NCBI GenBank assembly: GCA_025506515.1
Contig: CM046443.1
Span: 87,503,485-87,567,484, forward strand
Direction of reading: 5' to 3'
DNA: 64,000 nt
Source of the DNA: Flaveria trinervia
Taxonomy: Eukaryota; Streptophyta; Magnoliopsida; Asterales; Asteraceae
Shown here: piece after piece, positions 23,013-34,947 of the stretch
Position numbering within the stretch: the first letter of the stretch is position 1
Layout of the letters: each line of letters starts with the position of its first letter
Program-made: the position numbers and the translations under genes
Notes under the pieces: generated by a model
Databases searched by the model: none
Told to the model about the DNA's origin: nothing
Seen by the model: the letters and a program-made list of their open reading frames with translations, nothing else

Positions 23013-25250
23013 TCATTGCACTCTTTTGTTGGGTGTAAAGACATACTTGATTAAAGAATGTTTAATAGACAACAACTCAGGGAACTCTTTCTTGAGCTTT
23101 GATACATCCAACTCATTGTTGCTTCTTGGAGCCGATATCACTTTAGCTTCTTCTTCCAAATCAAAATTGAACCATGTGAACTTAGGGTCTATGTATTCTC
23201 TATACAACTCCAAGATCTCATTGTGGCTCACAACACCTGGGTTTGTGAAGTTCCACACCCCTTTACACTTCCTCTTCGCCATCTCTATCGACATCGGGAG
23301 AAGCTCGTCAAGCACGCTCATACTATTTGGTATGTTAACCACTTTGTTGTAACGTGGATCTTTGTTATAAAGTTCCTTGAGTTGCTTAAGTCGGATGATA
23401 TTGACATCCTTAGTCTTAATGTGCAAACATTGCCATATTCCCTCAACATTTCCTCCACCTAAACATAAAAAATAATATGCTTATAACATATTTCTTGTTA
23501 TTGTATTTGCAACCGAAACAATTTCAGTCACTGTATTGTGATTGATTTATGACCGAAATTGTTTCGGTCGTTTAACTTTTGACCTATTTTTCTTCGATTG
23601 CTAGTTTTTTTTTCAGTTGCGAATAGGACTAATTTTGTTTCGGTTGCTTTTGTTTGTTTATGTAGTCGTGAATGTGGTGTAAAACATATAAAAGTTGTGA
23701 TTGATTACTTACCATAGCCTTCGTCTTCGAGTAGAATGATCCAGTGAAGTTAGGTTTATCTTTTTCTTTGAACCCGATACCCGAACCTTGAGGATGGTCC
23801 GTATCGTATTGAAATATGCATCCGGTTGCGAAATTCATCAAATAGATACCTTCTTGCTTGCATACATCAGCCAAATTCAAGGTTCCAACGAAGTTTGTTT
23901 GTATGGTTTCGACCTTATGAGTCTCACACCAATCCACATTAGGCCTCCCCGTTACACCGGCCCCATTAAACACATGTGTAGGTTGTATTGTTCGTATATC
24001 CGTTAGTAACGTCTTCCTATCTTGAAGCTTTCCTCTCCCGTATGCATATGGGATTCCTTTATCCGTGCATAGTTTTCCTAACAGTCCCCCAATCCAACCA
24101 GTCCGACCATAAATTAAAAACCTAATCTCGTTATTTGAGCATACAACTTTATGTTGCAACAGAAACTCTTCATCACTGTGTGATGGGATTGTGGGTGGGA
24201 TCCGGGGGTGAGGATGAAGAGCAAACCAAACGTCACCCCACCAATCAGGGTTTTTCCGGTACCATGCAATCGTCATCCTCAGCCCCGCTTCTCAAGGAGT
24301 TCTTTCCCCCATCCTAGTTTTTTGAGCTTTTGATCATCCATAAAGTACCGTTTATCGTTAAACGGTCTGTCGTTTACACAATGTAATGTTTTTCCCATAT
24401 CAAACCCAAAAAGTTTACAGATATCCGCAGCCACGTCCAACACACTCCTCTCGTTATTCGTCCGAATGTTGTACACATGCCCTATCACCCCTTTATGAAG
24501 CACCAAATCAAATGCCTCCGCGACATCACCACAATACAAATAACTCCTAACATTCGACCCATCGCCATGAATCGGCAACGGGTCACCCCTCATTGCCAAC
24601 AAAATAAACTTGGGTATGATCTTCTCCGAAAACTGGTTCGGGCCATAAACATTATTCCCTCTCGTGGTTATAATCGGGAGCCCATACGATCTATGGTACG
24701 CCATGACCAACATCTCAGCACCAGCCTTTGTAGCCGAATACGAGTTAGTCGGGAGCAACTGAGACGCCTCAGACGTCCCAATATCCGTCTCTAAATCCGA
24801 CTCACCATAAACCTCATCAGTACTCACATGAATGAAGCGATTGACACGTCTAGTGACCTTACAAGCTTCCAACAACACATGGGTTCCATAGATGTTGTTA
24901 GTAGTGAACTCAAACGAATACCCAAACGAGTTATCAACGTGGGTCTCAGCCGCAAAGTGCATAATGGTGTCGATTTCTTCCACATCAAGAAGATAGTTGA
25001 TGAGATCTGAGCTCGTGATGTCCGCTTTCACAAACTTGAAATTGGATGATCTGAAACATGGTTGGAGGTTCTTGAGGCTTGAACAATAACCAAGGTTATC
25101 GAGTGCGACGATCTTGTAATTGGGGTAATTCGACATGAGACGATTGGTGACATGTGAAGCTATGAAGCCTGCTGCACCAGTTATGAGTATGGTCTTTGGG
25201 GGTGATTGATTAGATGACGTTATGTTTTTGGGTTCAGATTTTGTGTTCAT
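23013..25250 (-). pseudogene. RHM: UDP-rhamnose synthase (RHM type), one intron, three disabling changes
   Basis: Exon 1 is 25250-23713 and exon 2 is 23458-23013. The N-terminal half is a UDP-glucose 4,6-dehydratase with GAAGFIAS (cofactor loop), STDEVYGE and YSATKAGAE (catalytic YxxxK). The C-terminal half is the epimerase/reductase with GRTGWIGG and YSKTK, ending YVFTPNKRVQ. Intended length is about 661 residues, matching plant RHM proteins, which make UDP-L-rhamnose in the cytosol for pectin and flavonoids. Exon 1 is 1538 nt where phase demands 1539: a base is missing in the G-run at about 24306-24310. A TGA follows at 24294-24292 where the family has Trp. Exon 2 is 446 nt instead of 447, with a base missing near 23356. 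The two enzyme halves therefore lie in separate frames. Most likely a pseudogene. Confidence 0.88.
23509..23647. mobile_element. Small TIR element (MITE) in RHM intron
   Basis: Terminal inverted repeats GCAACCGAAACAA (23509-23521) and TTGTTTCGGTTGC (23635-23647) enclose 139 bp. A central near-palindrome GACCGAAATTGTTTCGGTC is at about 23552-23570. The flanks share TTT, which could be a 3-bp duplication. It makes up more than half of the single RHM intron (23459-23712). Confidence 0.6.
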
Positions 25251-25716
25251 GTGTGGAAGAAGAATTGGTAAGAAAAAGTGGTGTGAAGGTTAAGAGACAT
25301 GATGCGATATAGACGATGAGTTGTTGGTGATTGGTTTAGATGTTGAATGCATTTTTGCCTCCATGATTAAGTGAAGGTGTATGGTACGTTTTTTGTATCC
25401 CGAAATGTGTAGTAAGATGATCTAGTTTCATGGAAATGGTATTCGAGACTATTGCATTATGGAGTGTTAAGTTTTGGGTTAATTGCAATATTAACCTTGG
25501 TACGTTATTTCAAAATGTTCCAAAGTTAAGTTATCGATGGCGTTTGGTTTAACGTGGACCAAACCGCTTATAGTCTAATTGTACTTGGTGGTGTGCATAA
25601 TGTGATATCTTTACTCATGAGATTCATAATGGACAAAGTATAAACTTAAAAGTACGATTATATGGGTATATGTTTGTTCTTTCATAAAAAGATACGTGAA
25701 AACATTATAATATATC

Positions 25717-25758
<42 letters not shown>

Positions 25759-26513
25759 TTTTGAACATATACAGTAGTAAATGAAGTGAATTTTAAAAAG
25801 GCATTTTAAGATATATAACTCCTAGTAATAATACTTCACTATCCCCAATAGAACATCCCGCTAGTAAAATAATGTGACCAACAATAAAAAGACTAGTGGT
25901 TCAAATCTACTTATAAGGTATAGATTTTCTTATAAGAATTCAATGCAAAAATGTGTACTAGATGAAAATTTTATTGAATTAAGTTTACCAATGCCCACTA
26001 TAAATTATCTACTCAACCTCACGATCAATATGGTTAATCACCTTTAATAACTTACAACTACTCATGTTTACTTTACTTTTTAAAAACTAACTATAGCCCC
26101 ATCATCTTTACTTCACTTAGAGATTTTTACCCTATGTTAATTTATATTTACATTAATAGATGGACGTCTAATTTTGATGGTACCATTTTATCATCCTTCA
26201 TATCTATTTGATATAAGTCAAAAGGTCAACACTTATTATTACATGTCAAGAAATTGGTTCGTTGTAATATTTCTCTTCATAATTAACTCCTAGCATTTTG
26301 GAAAAACCCTTTACAGATCATGTCATACATCACGTAATGTCATTATTTCCATTTCTTTTTGTTCTACAAGAATTCATAGCTATTGGTTTGACGTCCAAGA
26401 GTATTCGGACTACAGGTTCAAAACGTTTCACCTGCTAAGCAAATTTAATTAAGTTTTTAAGGCATCTTGCTATTCTGGCCGTCACGGTCATCTATAAACG
26501 GAGATTTTGTTGT
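25251..26513. other. Intergenic, RHM upstream region with (TA)n
   Basis: Promoter side of the RHM locus. 25711-25760 is an almost pure TA dinucleotide run. The rest is AT-rich with no gene or element I can define. Confidence 0.55.
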
Positions 26514-26669
26514 TCAAAGCAGGTACTCCTTTTTCTTCAAGCCTTGTTTCTTAAATGACTTCTCTGGCGATTTCTTAAACTCAGATGATAGGGCGGCAGC
26601 AACGATCATGTCACCAGAAACACATGTAGCCCAATAAACTTCCACTGCTGAATGACCCGAAATACCATA
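26514..26669 (-). other. Unassigned exon-like reading frame, 51 codons
   Basis: A clean minus-strand frame starts right after a TAG acceptor-like site preceded by a T/A-rich stretch (26670-26700). It reads YGISGHSAVEVYWATC, then SGDMIVAAALSSEF and a Lys-rich tail, and ends at TGA (26516-26514). The composition looks like real protein rather than chance AT-rich sequence. I do not recognise the family and see no upstream exon with confidence. It lies downstream of the AP-1 sigma stop on the same strand, so it could also be 3' UTR or a gene relic. Confidence 0.3.
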
Positions 26670-26935
26670 CTATTTTTTATCATCCCAACATTTCAATGGT
26701 ATTACAAAAATGTCAATAAGAGTTTAAACCACTGTTTATGCAACTCTGTGGCTGTAAACGGTTCTCATAGTTATAATCATAGCATTTAGTTCTGAAATAA
26801 AGGCGCCCCCTATAAGTGTGTAATACAAATTTAGACATGTTGAATCTTTCTACAAAAGTGGCTAACATGTGGTTTACAAGTGTGTGCCATTCATCCACGA
26901 CTTAAATATATACTGAACCCTGTCATATGAAACGT

Positions 26936-28914
26936 TTAATTAGCTACCTGTGCAATTATATAGCTAATAGTATTCTCTTGTTCTTTTGCAGCCTCCACTA
27001 AAGAATCCTGCAAACATAACAAGCACAAAAGGAGCAGCTCACTCAAGGCTATGTAAATATCAAATACATTATTATTTAGTACAGACTGGTTAGGTTGACC
27101 CAATACACTTTTTGTCCAGATATTTGTACTCTTTTATAGATAATTAGTGTGCCAGATATAATTACAAAACTTGTATTATTCCAACAAATATCTAAATTTT
27201 AAAATAAAATGATTTTTGAGGTTTTGAACTTTAGAACTACACTTCAAGAGATGTTTGAACGTGTGACCAGTTAGAGACTGAACATAATCGTAATCGACAC
27301 ATCCATAATAGATGGGTCAAAATGCCACCTGGTATATACCTGCGCATCTATTAGGCGATGAACTGTCTTCTTGCTTGATTCTTGAAGTTCCCCAGCTATT
27401 AATATCTCATCCAGTATATAATAAGTCTGCAAAGACAAATATGTCAACAAATTTATAAGAAATGATGTAACAGATTGATGTTGGATGAATCAAAAGTATC
27501 AAGGAATGATGCCCGTATTTAAAGGCAGATACTGAATAACAAGTTTTTCTTTTGACTTAATAGCAAAATTCAACACAAAGTTTCACATATATGATCAGTT
27601 CATTATGATCATCGTTTGATTTTTATTTATTATTGCTCAAATTTTTGTAGTCATTATAATCATATGATGCTGCCGAGGTGGCCAAGAACAAACCTTATGA
27701 AAATGGAAGATTAAGTCCAGCTCACAAACCTGGCAAACAGATGTTGAGAAACAAAATCAACTTCAAGTTATAAACATTGTAAAAAGGATATTACATTCTT
27801 GAAGGTTTAGATGGATTACAGTTCCAAAGTAACGATTAAGAGTCTCAACAAAATATTGAATGATTTCAAGGATCTCCAGTTCGTTGTCTTCTTGGTTAAT
27901 ACACATACAAAAGTACAGGCTGGCGTATCTGAAACAGTGGAAAGTAACTAGTTAGACAAGAAGGTCAACAGTTTAATTGTGTTGACCTGCAGACACCATT
28001 TTATCAAATTTCAAACTTTTTATATAAAGAGTGCATTAGTTCTGATTATGAAAACAATAAAATTACAATAATGATTTAAATCTTAAATAAAACAAATCAG
28101 GGGGCATGAATGTATATAAAATAGACATTTGCCACCTTTCAACCTGTTCGAGTGTTCCCCTTTAATCTACAACTTTTTTACTTGACCCGTTTGAACACAA
28201 CCCAAATCAGACCCATTCATTAATAAATTTGTAGAAATTCACCTCTATTTAACAAAGTTTGGACATACCTCTTATAAACAACTTTAAATCCCCTCCATTC
28301 AACAAAGTTGCAAAGCTTGGGGCCTCGTGTTAGAACCGTCCCGCTAACCTCTTGTATTACCTTTACATGGTTATTTTCATACCATACTCATTTCAGTGAT
28401 GTAACAATGCATATTAATAGTTCAAGAGCTATATCATCAATTTCAGAAACAACAAAGGTGAATGCATATATGAATAATATGAATGCCAATGCAACAACAA
28501 TGGCCCCTAGAGAAAATATGCTATATCGTTGGATGATGGAAGAGCATACCTCACTTCTTTCTTTCTGTGAATAAGGTGAATACCATTTTGTCAATCTAAC
28601 TTTTCCTTGCCGGTTTATCGTAAGAACAAAATGTATCTACAAAAACATTAAGCATCAACCTTAGGCGCGATAAACAGGTCAAGATTCTAGCTTTGGTATG
28701 ATTAAATGTTGAATATTGAAAAACTAACATTGTCAACTCTAGATGATCAAAACTTTTATGGGATACATGGGGGCAAAATAGATGTATGAGCCCTAAATCA
28801 GTTGTATGGGATAATCAACTTGTTTAACATAGTCGTATAGATAATTGAAGCACCAATACAACAGATTGTTATGTAGATAACGAGACAACAAAGTAAAGTT
28901 GGAATTCTCACCAT
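26936..28914 (-). CDS. AP1S: AP-1 complex sigma subunit (clathrin adaptor small chain), intact
   Basis: Seven exons with canonical splice sites: 28914-28912 (ATG alone), 28636-28550, 28360-28269, 27928-27820, 27729-27694, 27426-27340 and 27007-26936. All phases agree and the total is 486 nt, 161 residues, the usual length of plant AP-1 sigma. Signature segments in order are IHFVLTINRQGKVRLTKWY, PKLCNFVEW, YASLYFCMCI, LEILEIIQYFVETLNRYFG, VCELDLIFHFHK and ILDEILIAGELQESSKK. It packs against gamma adaptin and helps recognise dileucine sorting signals at the trans-Golgi network. The first exon being only ATG is usual in this family. No frameshift or stop is seen, unlike the three neighbouring host genes. 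AP-2 sigma is the main alternative, but the fit to AP-1 is better. Confidence 0.93.
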
Positions 28915-30994
28915 GATTTAAACTAATTCGGTAGAAACTTTACGACTGATGATCAGATCCAAGCGAATGCGTACTGAAAGCATACAAATGAAACAACGCA
29001 CGATCACAACATTAATCAGATGAACCTGTATAGAATTTCGATTCACGATTGAAATCGATCAGAAAAGAGACAACATACAGCGTCTCAGAAAGCGATGCAG
29101 ATTCCCGTTTCGTATAAATGGGGTTATGGCGATCGGATTGAAAGCATGAAATAACAATTTCAACACAAATTAACGTGATTTTTGGAGATTGGTTAAGCAG
29201 AGGCCATGGTATTCCCGTTGCACAAAATCAGTTTATTATTTTATGTTTTTTTTTTGTTTTAACTGCTTCGGTTTGGTCATCGAAAAATTAAAACCTAAGT
29301 TGATGTTGAATCAGTTCTGGAACCGAGTTCAGATTATTTTGGCCAGTTTAGAGTAGTTTTATTCGGTTTTTTGATAGTTGAGTTCAATTTAAACCGGTTT
29401 TATGGAGTGTATTATAAACTTGTTTCTAACTTACGTTTATATCGGTTCTGAACTGGTTTCAATCCAATTCCGGTTTTGGTTTAGCATCCTTTTTTTTCTA
29501 TTCCTCCTAAGAATATGAACATGACTTTGTCAATGGTTATAAATATGTAATAATAGTCGGAGAGATTAAAACCAATGTGGATGTCTAGTTTTCTTTTCGG
29601 TCTTATTTTGGACGTCATGATGACAATGTTGGTAGATGGATAGTACAACCAAGAATTGGATGTTTTTTCTAAGAGAAGTTGTTGGGGAGAGTATTCTTGA
29701 TCAATAGTCTTAGTATGATCAATGCGACGAACATGCAATTTGCTTTTCCTTAACAATAACTCTCATCATTTAACTAATAATTTAATTAAAATGTTTTCTT
29801 TCATCATATGTCGATAAAATTCAACAAAACTGATCAATCATCTGGCATTTATGGGTGATGCTACTTAAGGGGACGTCCCTAGGTTGATTCACTCCTGACA
29901 AGCTTAGGATTGCAAGACTCCAAAACATCCTCAACCTCTCCCACTCCCTCGACTGCTTTGAGAGATTGCCATATTCTCTTGTATTTTTGCTCCACGACAA
30001 TTGGACATAATATTAGCTATGAGTATTTAGTGAACCCACTTCTCGTAACGAGAATATTAAAGGTTGGCACATCAAGGATATCTTTTCAAGCATGTCATAA
30101 GCAGTGAACTTTTCGCTATATAGTTCATGTTTTAAAGTGATACTCACCAACAAGAGTTACTGAGGTTGTATATTTTAGACTGTATTATTTAACACTTGTA
30201 TCATTTGAATTTGAATTTGTTATTAAGTTTTTCTAAGAACTCAATAAACATAAAAATCATCAAAAATTTTCTCATGACAAACTGGTCAAAAGCCAAGCCA
30301 AGCAAGTTAGATACGAGCTGATTATAAGCTTTTAGTTTCTAGCTCAATAAAAAGAATCAAGTCGAACAGGATACACTCAACTCCCAACAAACCCTACATG
30401 GGTGTCTGATCATGGCTGAACTCTTTTGATTTGGTCTATTATGTAAAACATAAATAGATCAATTAAACAAATAAGATACCCATAATATGTAAATAAAAAA
30501 AAGATTATGGGTTCAAGTCTTACTCTAAACAAAATGCTTAGAGTTGAGCCAGAGAGTTTTCTCAGCAATAACTTTCCTCTTGTGGGGTTGGGGGTGCGGT
30601 CCCAGCTGGGAAACGGATAGGTGGCCCAATTAAGATAACACCTATCCTCCGAAGCAGGGTCGTACATTTGCCGTTAAAAAAAAAACAAACGGCAAAACCA
30701 CACACGGATTAAACTACAACTCAGAACCCTAAATCAGAAAAAGAAAACAGCACAATAACGCTCAAACGGTACAGCAGCAGAGTTGCATCAATTCAACCAA
30801 CTGAAAAGCATTGACAAAGCATGTCACTTATTGAATAAAATTAATATTCATACACACCCATATCCAAACAAACACCCAGACATTTAAATATAGCAACATC
30901 ACAAGTACCAAACTAGAAAAAAAAACATTGACATAGTTTTAGATCACAAACCATCCAAATAAAGCTGCAGAAGGCGGAAATGCTGGTTTTAGTT
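28915..30994. other. Intergenic, AP1S 5' side and PIA 3' side
   Basis: 28915-29210 is the likely AP1S 5' UTR/promoter. 29220-29490 is rich in GGTTTTGGTT/AACCGG words, repeat-like without defined ends. 29500-30490 shows no credible gene. A SINE-like element is at 30505-30685. Confidence 0.5.
30505..30685 (+). mobile_element. SINE-like element
   Basis: A tRNA B-box-like word GGGTTCAAGTCT is at 30510-30521. About 150 bp of GC-richer sequence follows (GTGGGGTTGGGGGTGCGG, GGATAGGTGGCCCAATTAAG), and it ends in an A-run after GCCGTT (30671-30685). The order B-box, unique body, A-tail fits a tRNA-derived SINE. The A-box end is not clear and no target duplication is obvious. Confidence 0.4.
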
Positions 30995-32531
30995 TTATGA
31001 ACTTTGGGAGCTTTCTCCAGATGATGAGCTAGTTTCTTGTTGAACACGTTTCATCTCCTCATATGCCCATTCAAGACCAGGGCAGTAATGGATTGGTGGA
31101 TTAAATCTAGTATCCTCAATGTTATCTGGCAAGAATGCTCCATTTTCAATTAGAAACCTGATTGCTCTCCTGTTTCTTTCTTTTGCAGCAGTGTGAAGTG
31201 GAGTCCCTGTGTTCACAATAAAAAAATAATGAAATCGATACAATTACAAAAAATAACATGTTGTGCAGCAAAGTGAGTGTTTTCAAGATGAAAAATCCGG
31301 ATCAAATAAAAAGTACTACACTAATGTCTAGAGGCGGCAAAATGTGCAAGTCATGCAGGTTGGTAACAGGTCAAAACAAGTATTCTAACTCCAGGTGGAG
31401 TCAGCTTGACCTGGAGACACTTCTCTTTTGTGTACATAACTAATATGTTAAAGCTTACAACTTGATTGCAAAAACTATTAAGATGATAACATAATCTTTT
31501 TATATAACGTGTTAAGAGGTTTTATGCATTATGAATTTACATCTACTTAAGACATTTCCATTTACCCCCTTAAAAAGAAAAAAAACAACCCACTTTTTTA
31601 CAAATGGGTCGAAATTACCACTTCTACTAAAATTGGCAAGACAAGTATTCACAAAAGAACATTAAACTTGCAATAAAATAGGGATATTGTTACATACAGC
31701 CGCCACATGCGCCTTTGGTCCGCGCGTCAATATTGGCGCCACGCTCTAGCAATTCATCCATAACCTTTATGTGATCACCCTTGGCAGCAAGATGAAGAGG
31801 AGTAAGCCCATGAGATTTGGGGCCCCATGCTGCCACATTTGCATCCATTCCTTCATCAAGTAGCCTTCTTACCTGCCACAAGAAAAAACCCCAAATCTTA
31901 AAATAACCAATTCCAGACACCAATCACATTCAATTGATCATAACAGATATACACAAGTCAGTAAAAACCCATTACCAAGGCTATACAGTAACAAAAATCT
32001 CCATTCTAGTATCTTTTGATAGTATATATGTTTCATTCTAACACTTCTGGAAACACCAAATTTCTTCTACTACAACGGCTAATGCACACACCCTCTAAAC
32101 CTACTGGACGCCCACCATAGGACTAAAACCATAATCACATGATAAAAACATATGTACTACACACCCAATACCGCTAGCTACAAATACTTTGATTTAATAC
32201 ACATAAAAAACCAGGATATCATGAGATTGGTGATAAAAATGGCCTACTAAAGCACAAAGTATCTATCTGAATCAAACATACAAATCGTAACAGAAACATA
32301 GCTTCTACAGTTTATGTGTACTCACCTCCTTAAGATCTCCTTTTCGAGCACCAACGTGAAGGTTGTCCATCCTCTGTCGTCTCTATCATCACCAGAGGTA
32401 TTAGACCGCATACTATTCGAACGCTTTATGCGCCTGCGATTGCTACTCGTACGCACTAAGTGTTCTAGAATCATCCTTGCTTCTTCCAAATATCTTTCAA
32501 ATACACCCGAAATTAATCTCTTCACAGCCAA
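30995..32531 (-). pseudogene. Phytochrome-interacting ankyrin-repeat (PIA1/PIA2) type protein, one frameshift
   Basis: Three exons: 32531-32326, 31872-31698 and 31206-30995. After a basic N-terminus (RRRIKRSNSMRS) comes the first ankyrin repeat (DDRGWTT...). Exon 2 has the second repeat, HGLTPLHLAAKGDHIKVMDE followed by LLERGANIDART. Exon 3 has TPLHTAAKERNRRAIRFLI and NGAFLPDNIEDTRFNPP, ending in a Ser-rich tail. This layout and the FLPD/FNPP/CPGLEWAYE C-terminus match plant PIA proteins (intended length about 197). Exon 1 is 206 nt where phase 0 needs 207: one base is missing right after GGATGGACAACC (about 32368), so LHVGARKGDLKE is read only in the shifted frame. It is either a pseudogene or a sequence error; otherwise the splice structure is intact. 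The start codon is the first ATG in frame and is tentative. Confidence 0.82.
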
Positions 32532-33148
32532 ACAAACTAATTATAACTGTTCTTAATCAACACGAATCGCATATAATCGACTTCTTTTACATGATTTGGA
32601 GTAATCAAACAGACGAAAAGGGGGAAATTAGCGAGAAAGATGATTAGCCATGTTGTAGGGAGCGAAAGGATTCAAGCCAGGGCCAAACACACGGAGATTC
32701 ACAAGCTTTGTAAGGAGCAACGAAATCGAAGAAGATGATCGAATGATGGGGATGTTAATCATTACTAACAAATCGCTTAAAAGAGAGGTGATCGATGACA
32801 ATACGGAAGTAGATAAGATATAAATCAGAGGAAATAGAGCAAGGTTTTGGGTGTGTTTGGTGGTCTCATGGATGAATTACGCAGGATTTGATTTGAATTG
32901 ATGTGATGAGATGAGATGAGATCGGATGAAGGATGAACACAAACCCTAAAAGTTGCGTTAGAGAGACGGATATAGGCGTTTGTGATGTTTGGATATGGAT
33001 GCTCGGGCGGCGATTTATAGGTCGTTTACTTCACGTCAACTTGTAAGCTAACCCTCGCAGATTTAGGGATAAGCGAATCTTTCTCTTTATTTTTTTCTAA
33101 CATTGTTTCATACACTATCACTATCGATTTCGCATTCTAGTTAAAGAT

Positions 33149-33277
33149 TAAACGGTCGTTTGTCAAGTAGTAAATTACCGTTTGCATAACTGTAAACCGA
33201 TAGTTTGCAGAGTAGTAAACGATCGTTTACAGAGAAGTAAACGGCTGTTTATCACTTAGTAAACGGTCGTTTACTAT
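33149..33277. repeat. Cluster of TAAACG..CGTTTA palindromes
   Basis: At least five imperfect copies of AGTAAACGNNCGTTTAC spaced about 20-30 bp apart. One is a perfect 16-bp palindrome, GTAAACGATCGTTTAC (33215-33230). A further TCGTTTAC lies at about 33023. The cluster is 620-750 bp upstream of the PIA-type gene start. It may be a regulatory-site array or the end of a palindromic MITE. Confidence 0.65.
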
Positions 33278-33279
33278 TT

Positions 33280-34104
33280 TTAGGGTTTTTATTAATTTTT
33301 TCTAATTATAGTTATATTAGATTAAATTTATTATTGTTAATTTTTTATTATATTAATTTATATATTGTTAAGTTTTTATTCGATTTTTAATATTTTTATT
33401 AATTTTATATTATATTAGTTATAAATTGAATATAAGTATAAATAGAAAAAAAAAGTTAATACATGTACAAAAAAATTATGTACATGTATTAACATTTTAT
33501 TTCTAATTATATTAATCTTTTTTATGTTTTTATTTGTGACGTTTTTATTCTATTTTTAATGTTTTTATTTGTAACGTTTTTATTCTATTTTCAATATTTT
33601 TATTATACTAAGTTTTTATATATTGTTAAATTTAATTATACTAAATTATATAATTTATATATTATTAAGTTTTTATGTACATTAATTAACTTTTTCTATT
33701 ACATTATATGGTTTTATATAAATTTAAGATAAAAGTTATATATAAGTTTAAAATATTTGAACTTATATAGTTCATATAATTTTTATAATTCTCATAATTT
33801 TTGAAGTTTAAAAATAACAATAAAACTTATATAGTTTACAATTTTTGAACTTTATAATATGAATATATTGTTAGTAACTTAGTAAATGTTCGTTTAATAT
33901 TTTTAAGATTTTTATTAAATTTTTTCTAATTATAGTTATATTATATTAAATTTATATATTGTTAAGTTTTTAAATTTTCATATAATTTTTATAATTTTTG
34001 AAGTTTAGAAATAACAATAAAACTTATATAGTTTACAATTTTTGAACTTTATAAATAAATAATTACAAATGATACTAATCTAATCTATATTGAAACGAGT
34101 AACA
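33280..34104. repeat. Very AT-rich tract with internal duplication
   Basis: Dominated by A and T. Two segments are near-duplicates: 33790-33855 and 33985-34050 (gaagttta[a/g]aaataacaataaaac). A third pair is 33285-33330 and 33910-33955 (ttctaattatagttatatta). No coding capacity. Confidence 0.6.
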
Positions 34105-34109
34105 GTTTT

Positions 34110-34906
34110 TGCAGGACCGATGAAGGTGGTCATTTACAACACAACAACACAAAGAGAAGATTAACCAAACTTAATCAAACAGTAAGACTGGATTAACCAC
34201 TAGTTTGACACTAAGAACACAAGTAATAAGTAAGAGACAGAATAAGAGAACACAAGTGTTTGGTTTTCAAGGATGTAGTATATTGTTTTTTCAAGTTCTA
34301 TTACAAGTGTTACAAAGCATAAAAGGAAGATACTAGAACAAGGAATACTTATACTACAACCTACAGCCGGCTATACTTTGAAAGCCAGCTGGATACAATT
34401 GACTAGACACAAACAAAATCAATTGTAGAGTTAAAAGACAGATTGCCTTTTGACTAGTGACTATGACATGCCATAGCTCACATCCTTATCTATTACAAAA
34501 AGGATAAAGTACATAAAGTAGAAAGTTACTGACTCAAGACCTCAATGTACAGTTACCAAAAGCATGGACCTTTTCACCAACTCATGTAAGTTGGTAACTT
34601 TACAGAGATGCAGTGGAAAGATGTCCAGCTTTATGGAACAGTACATCAGATAAAGCATGTGTCAAAAGTCTTCGGAAGAAATCTATCTTCATGAGTTGAA
34701 GCTTCGGAAGACTTTGTCTCTGAGGCTTCGGAAGACTTCATCTTTGGCTTCGGAAGATATTGGTCTTGGCTTCGAAAGATTTCACACTTAGAATATTTCT
34801 GTTGCATGTGTGAAACTTCTAAGCATTCTTCTTCAATACACTTGTGCAGCATGCATGATAGACTTTGGATGTTTGGGTTGCATCAGCATCTTCATTAATC
34901 TCTACA
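34110..34906 (-). repeat. S2 3' LTR
   Basis: 797 bp, partner of 62144-62941. It contains several CTTCGGAAG words (about 34670-34780), the same motif as in S1 but fewer copies, some decayed to CTTCGAAAG. Confidence 0.92.
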
Positions 34907-34919
34907 AACTCCCCCTAGG
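34907..34919 (-). other. S2 polypurine tract
   Basis: Minus strand reads CCTAGGGGGAGTT directly inside the 3' LTR, identical to the S1 tract. Confidence 0.85.
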
Positions 34920-34947
34920 ATGATGCTACCAAAACACTTAGTAGACT

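Noticed and set aside
22897..23352. 151-codon + strand open frame
   Set aside because: It lies antisense to RHM exon 2 and its 3' UTR, where the minus strand clearly encodes the conserved enzyme end.
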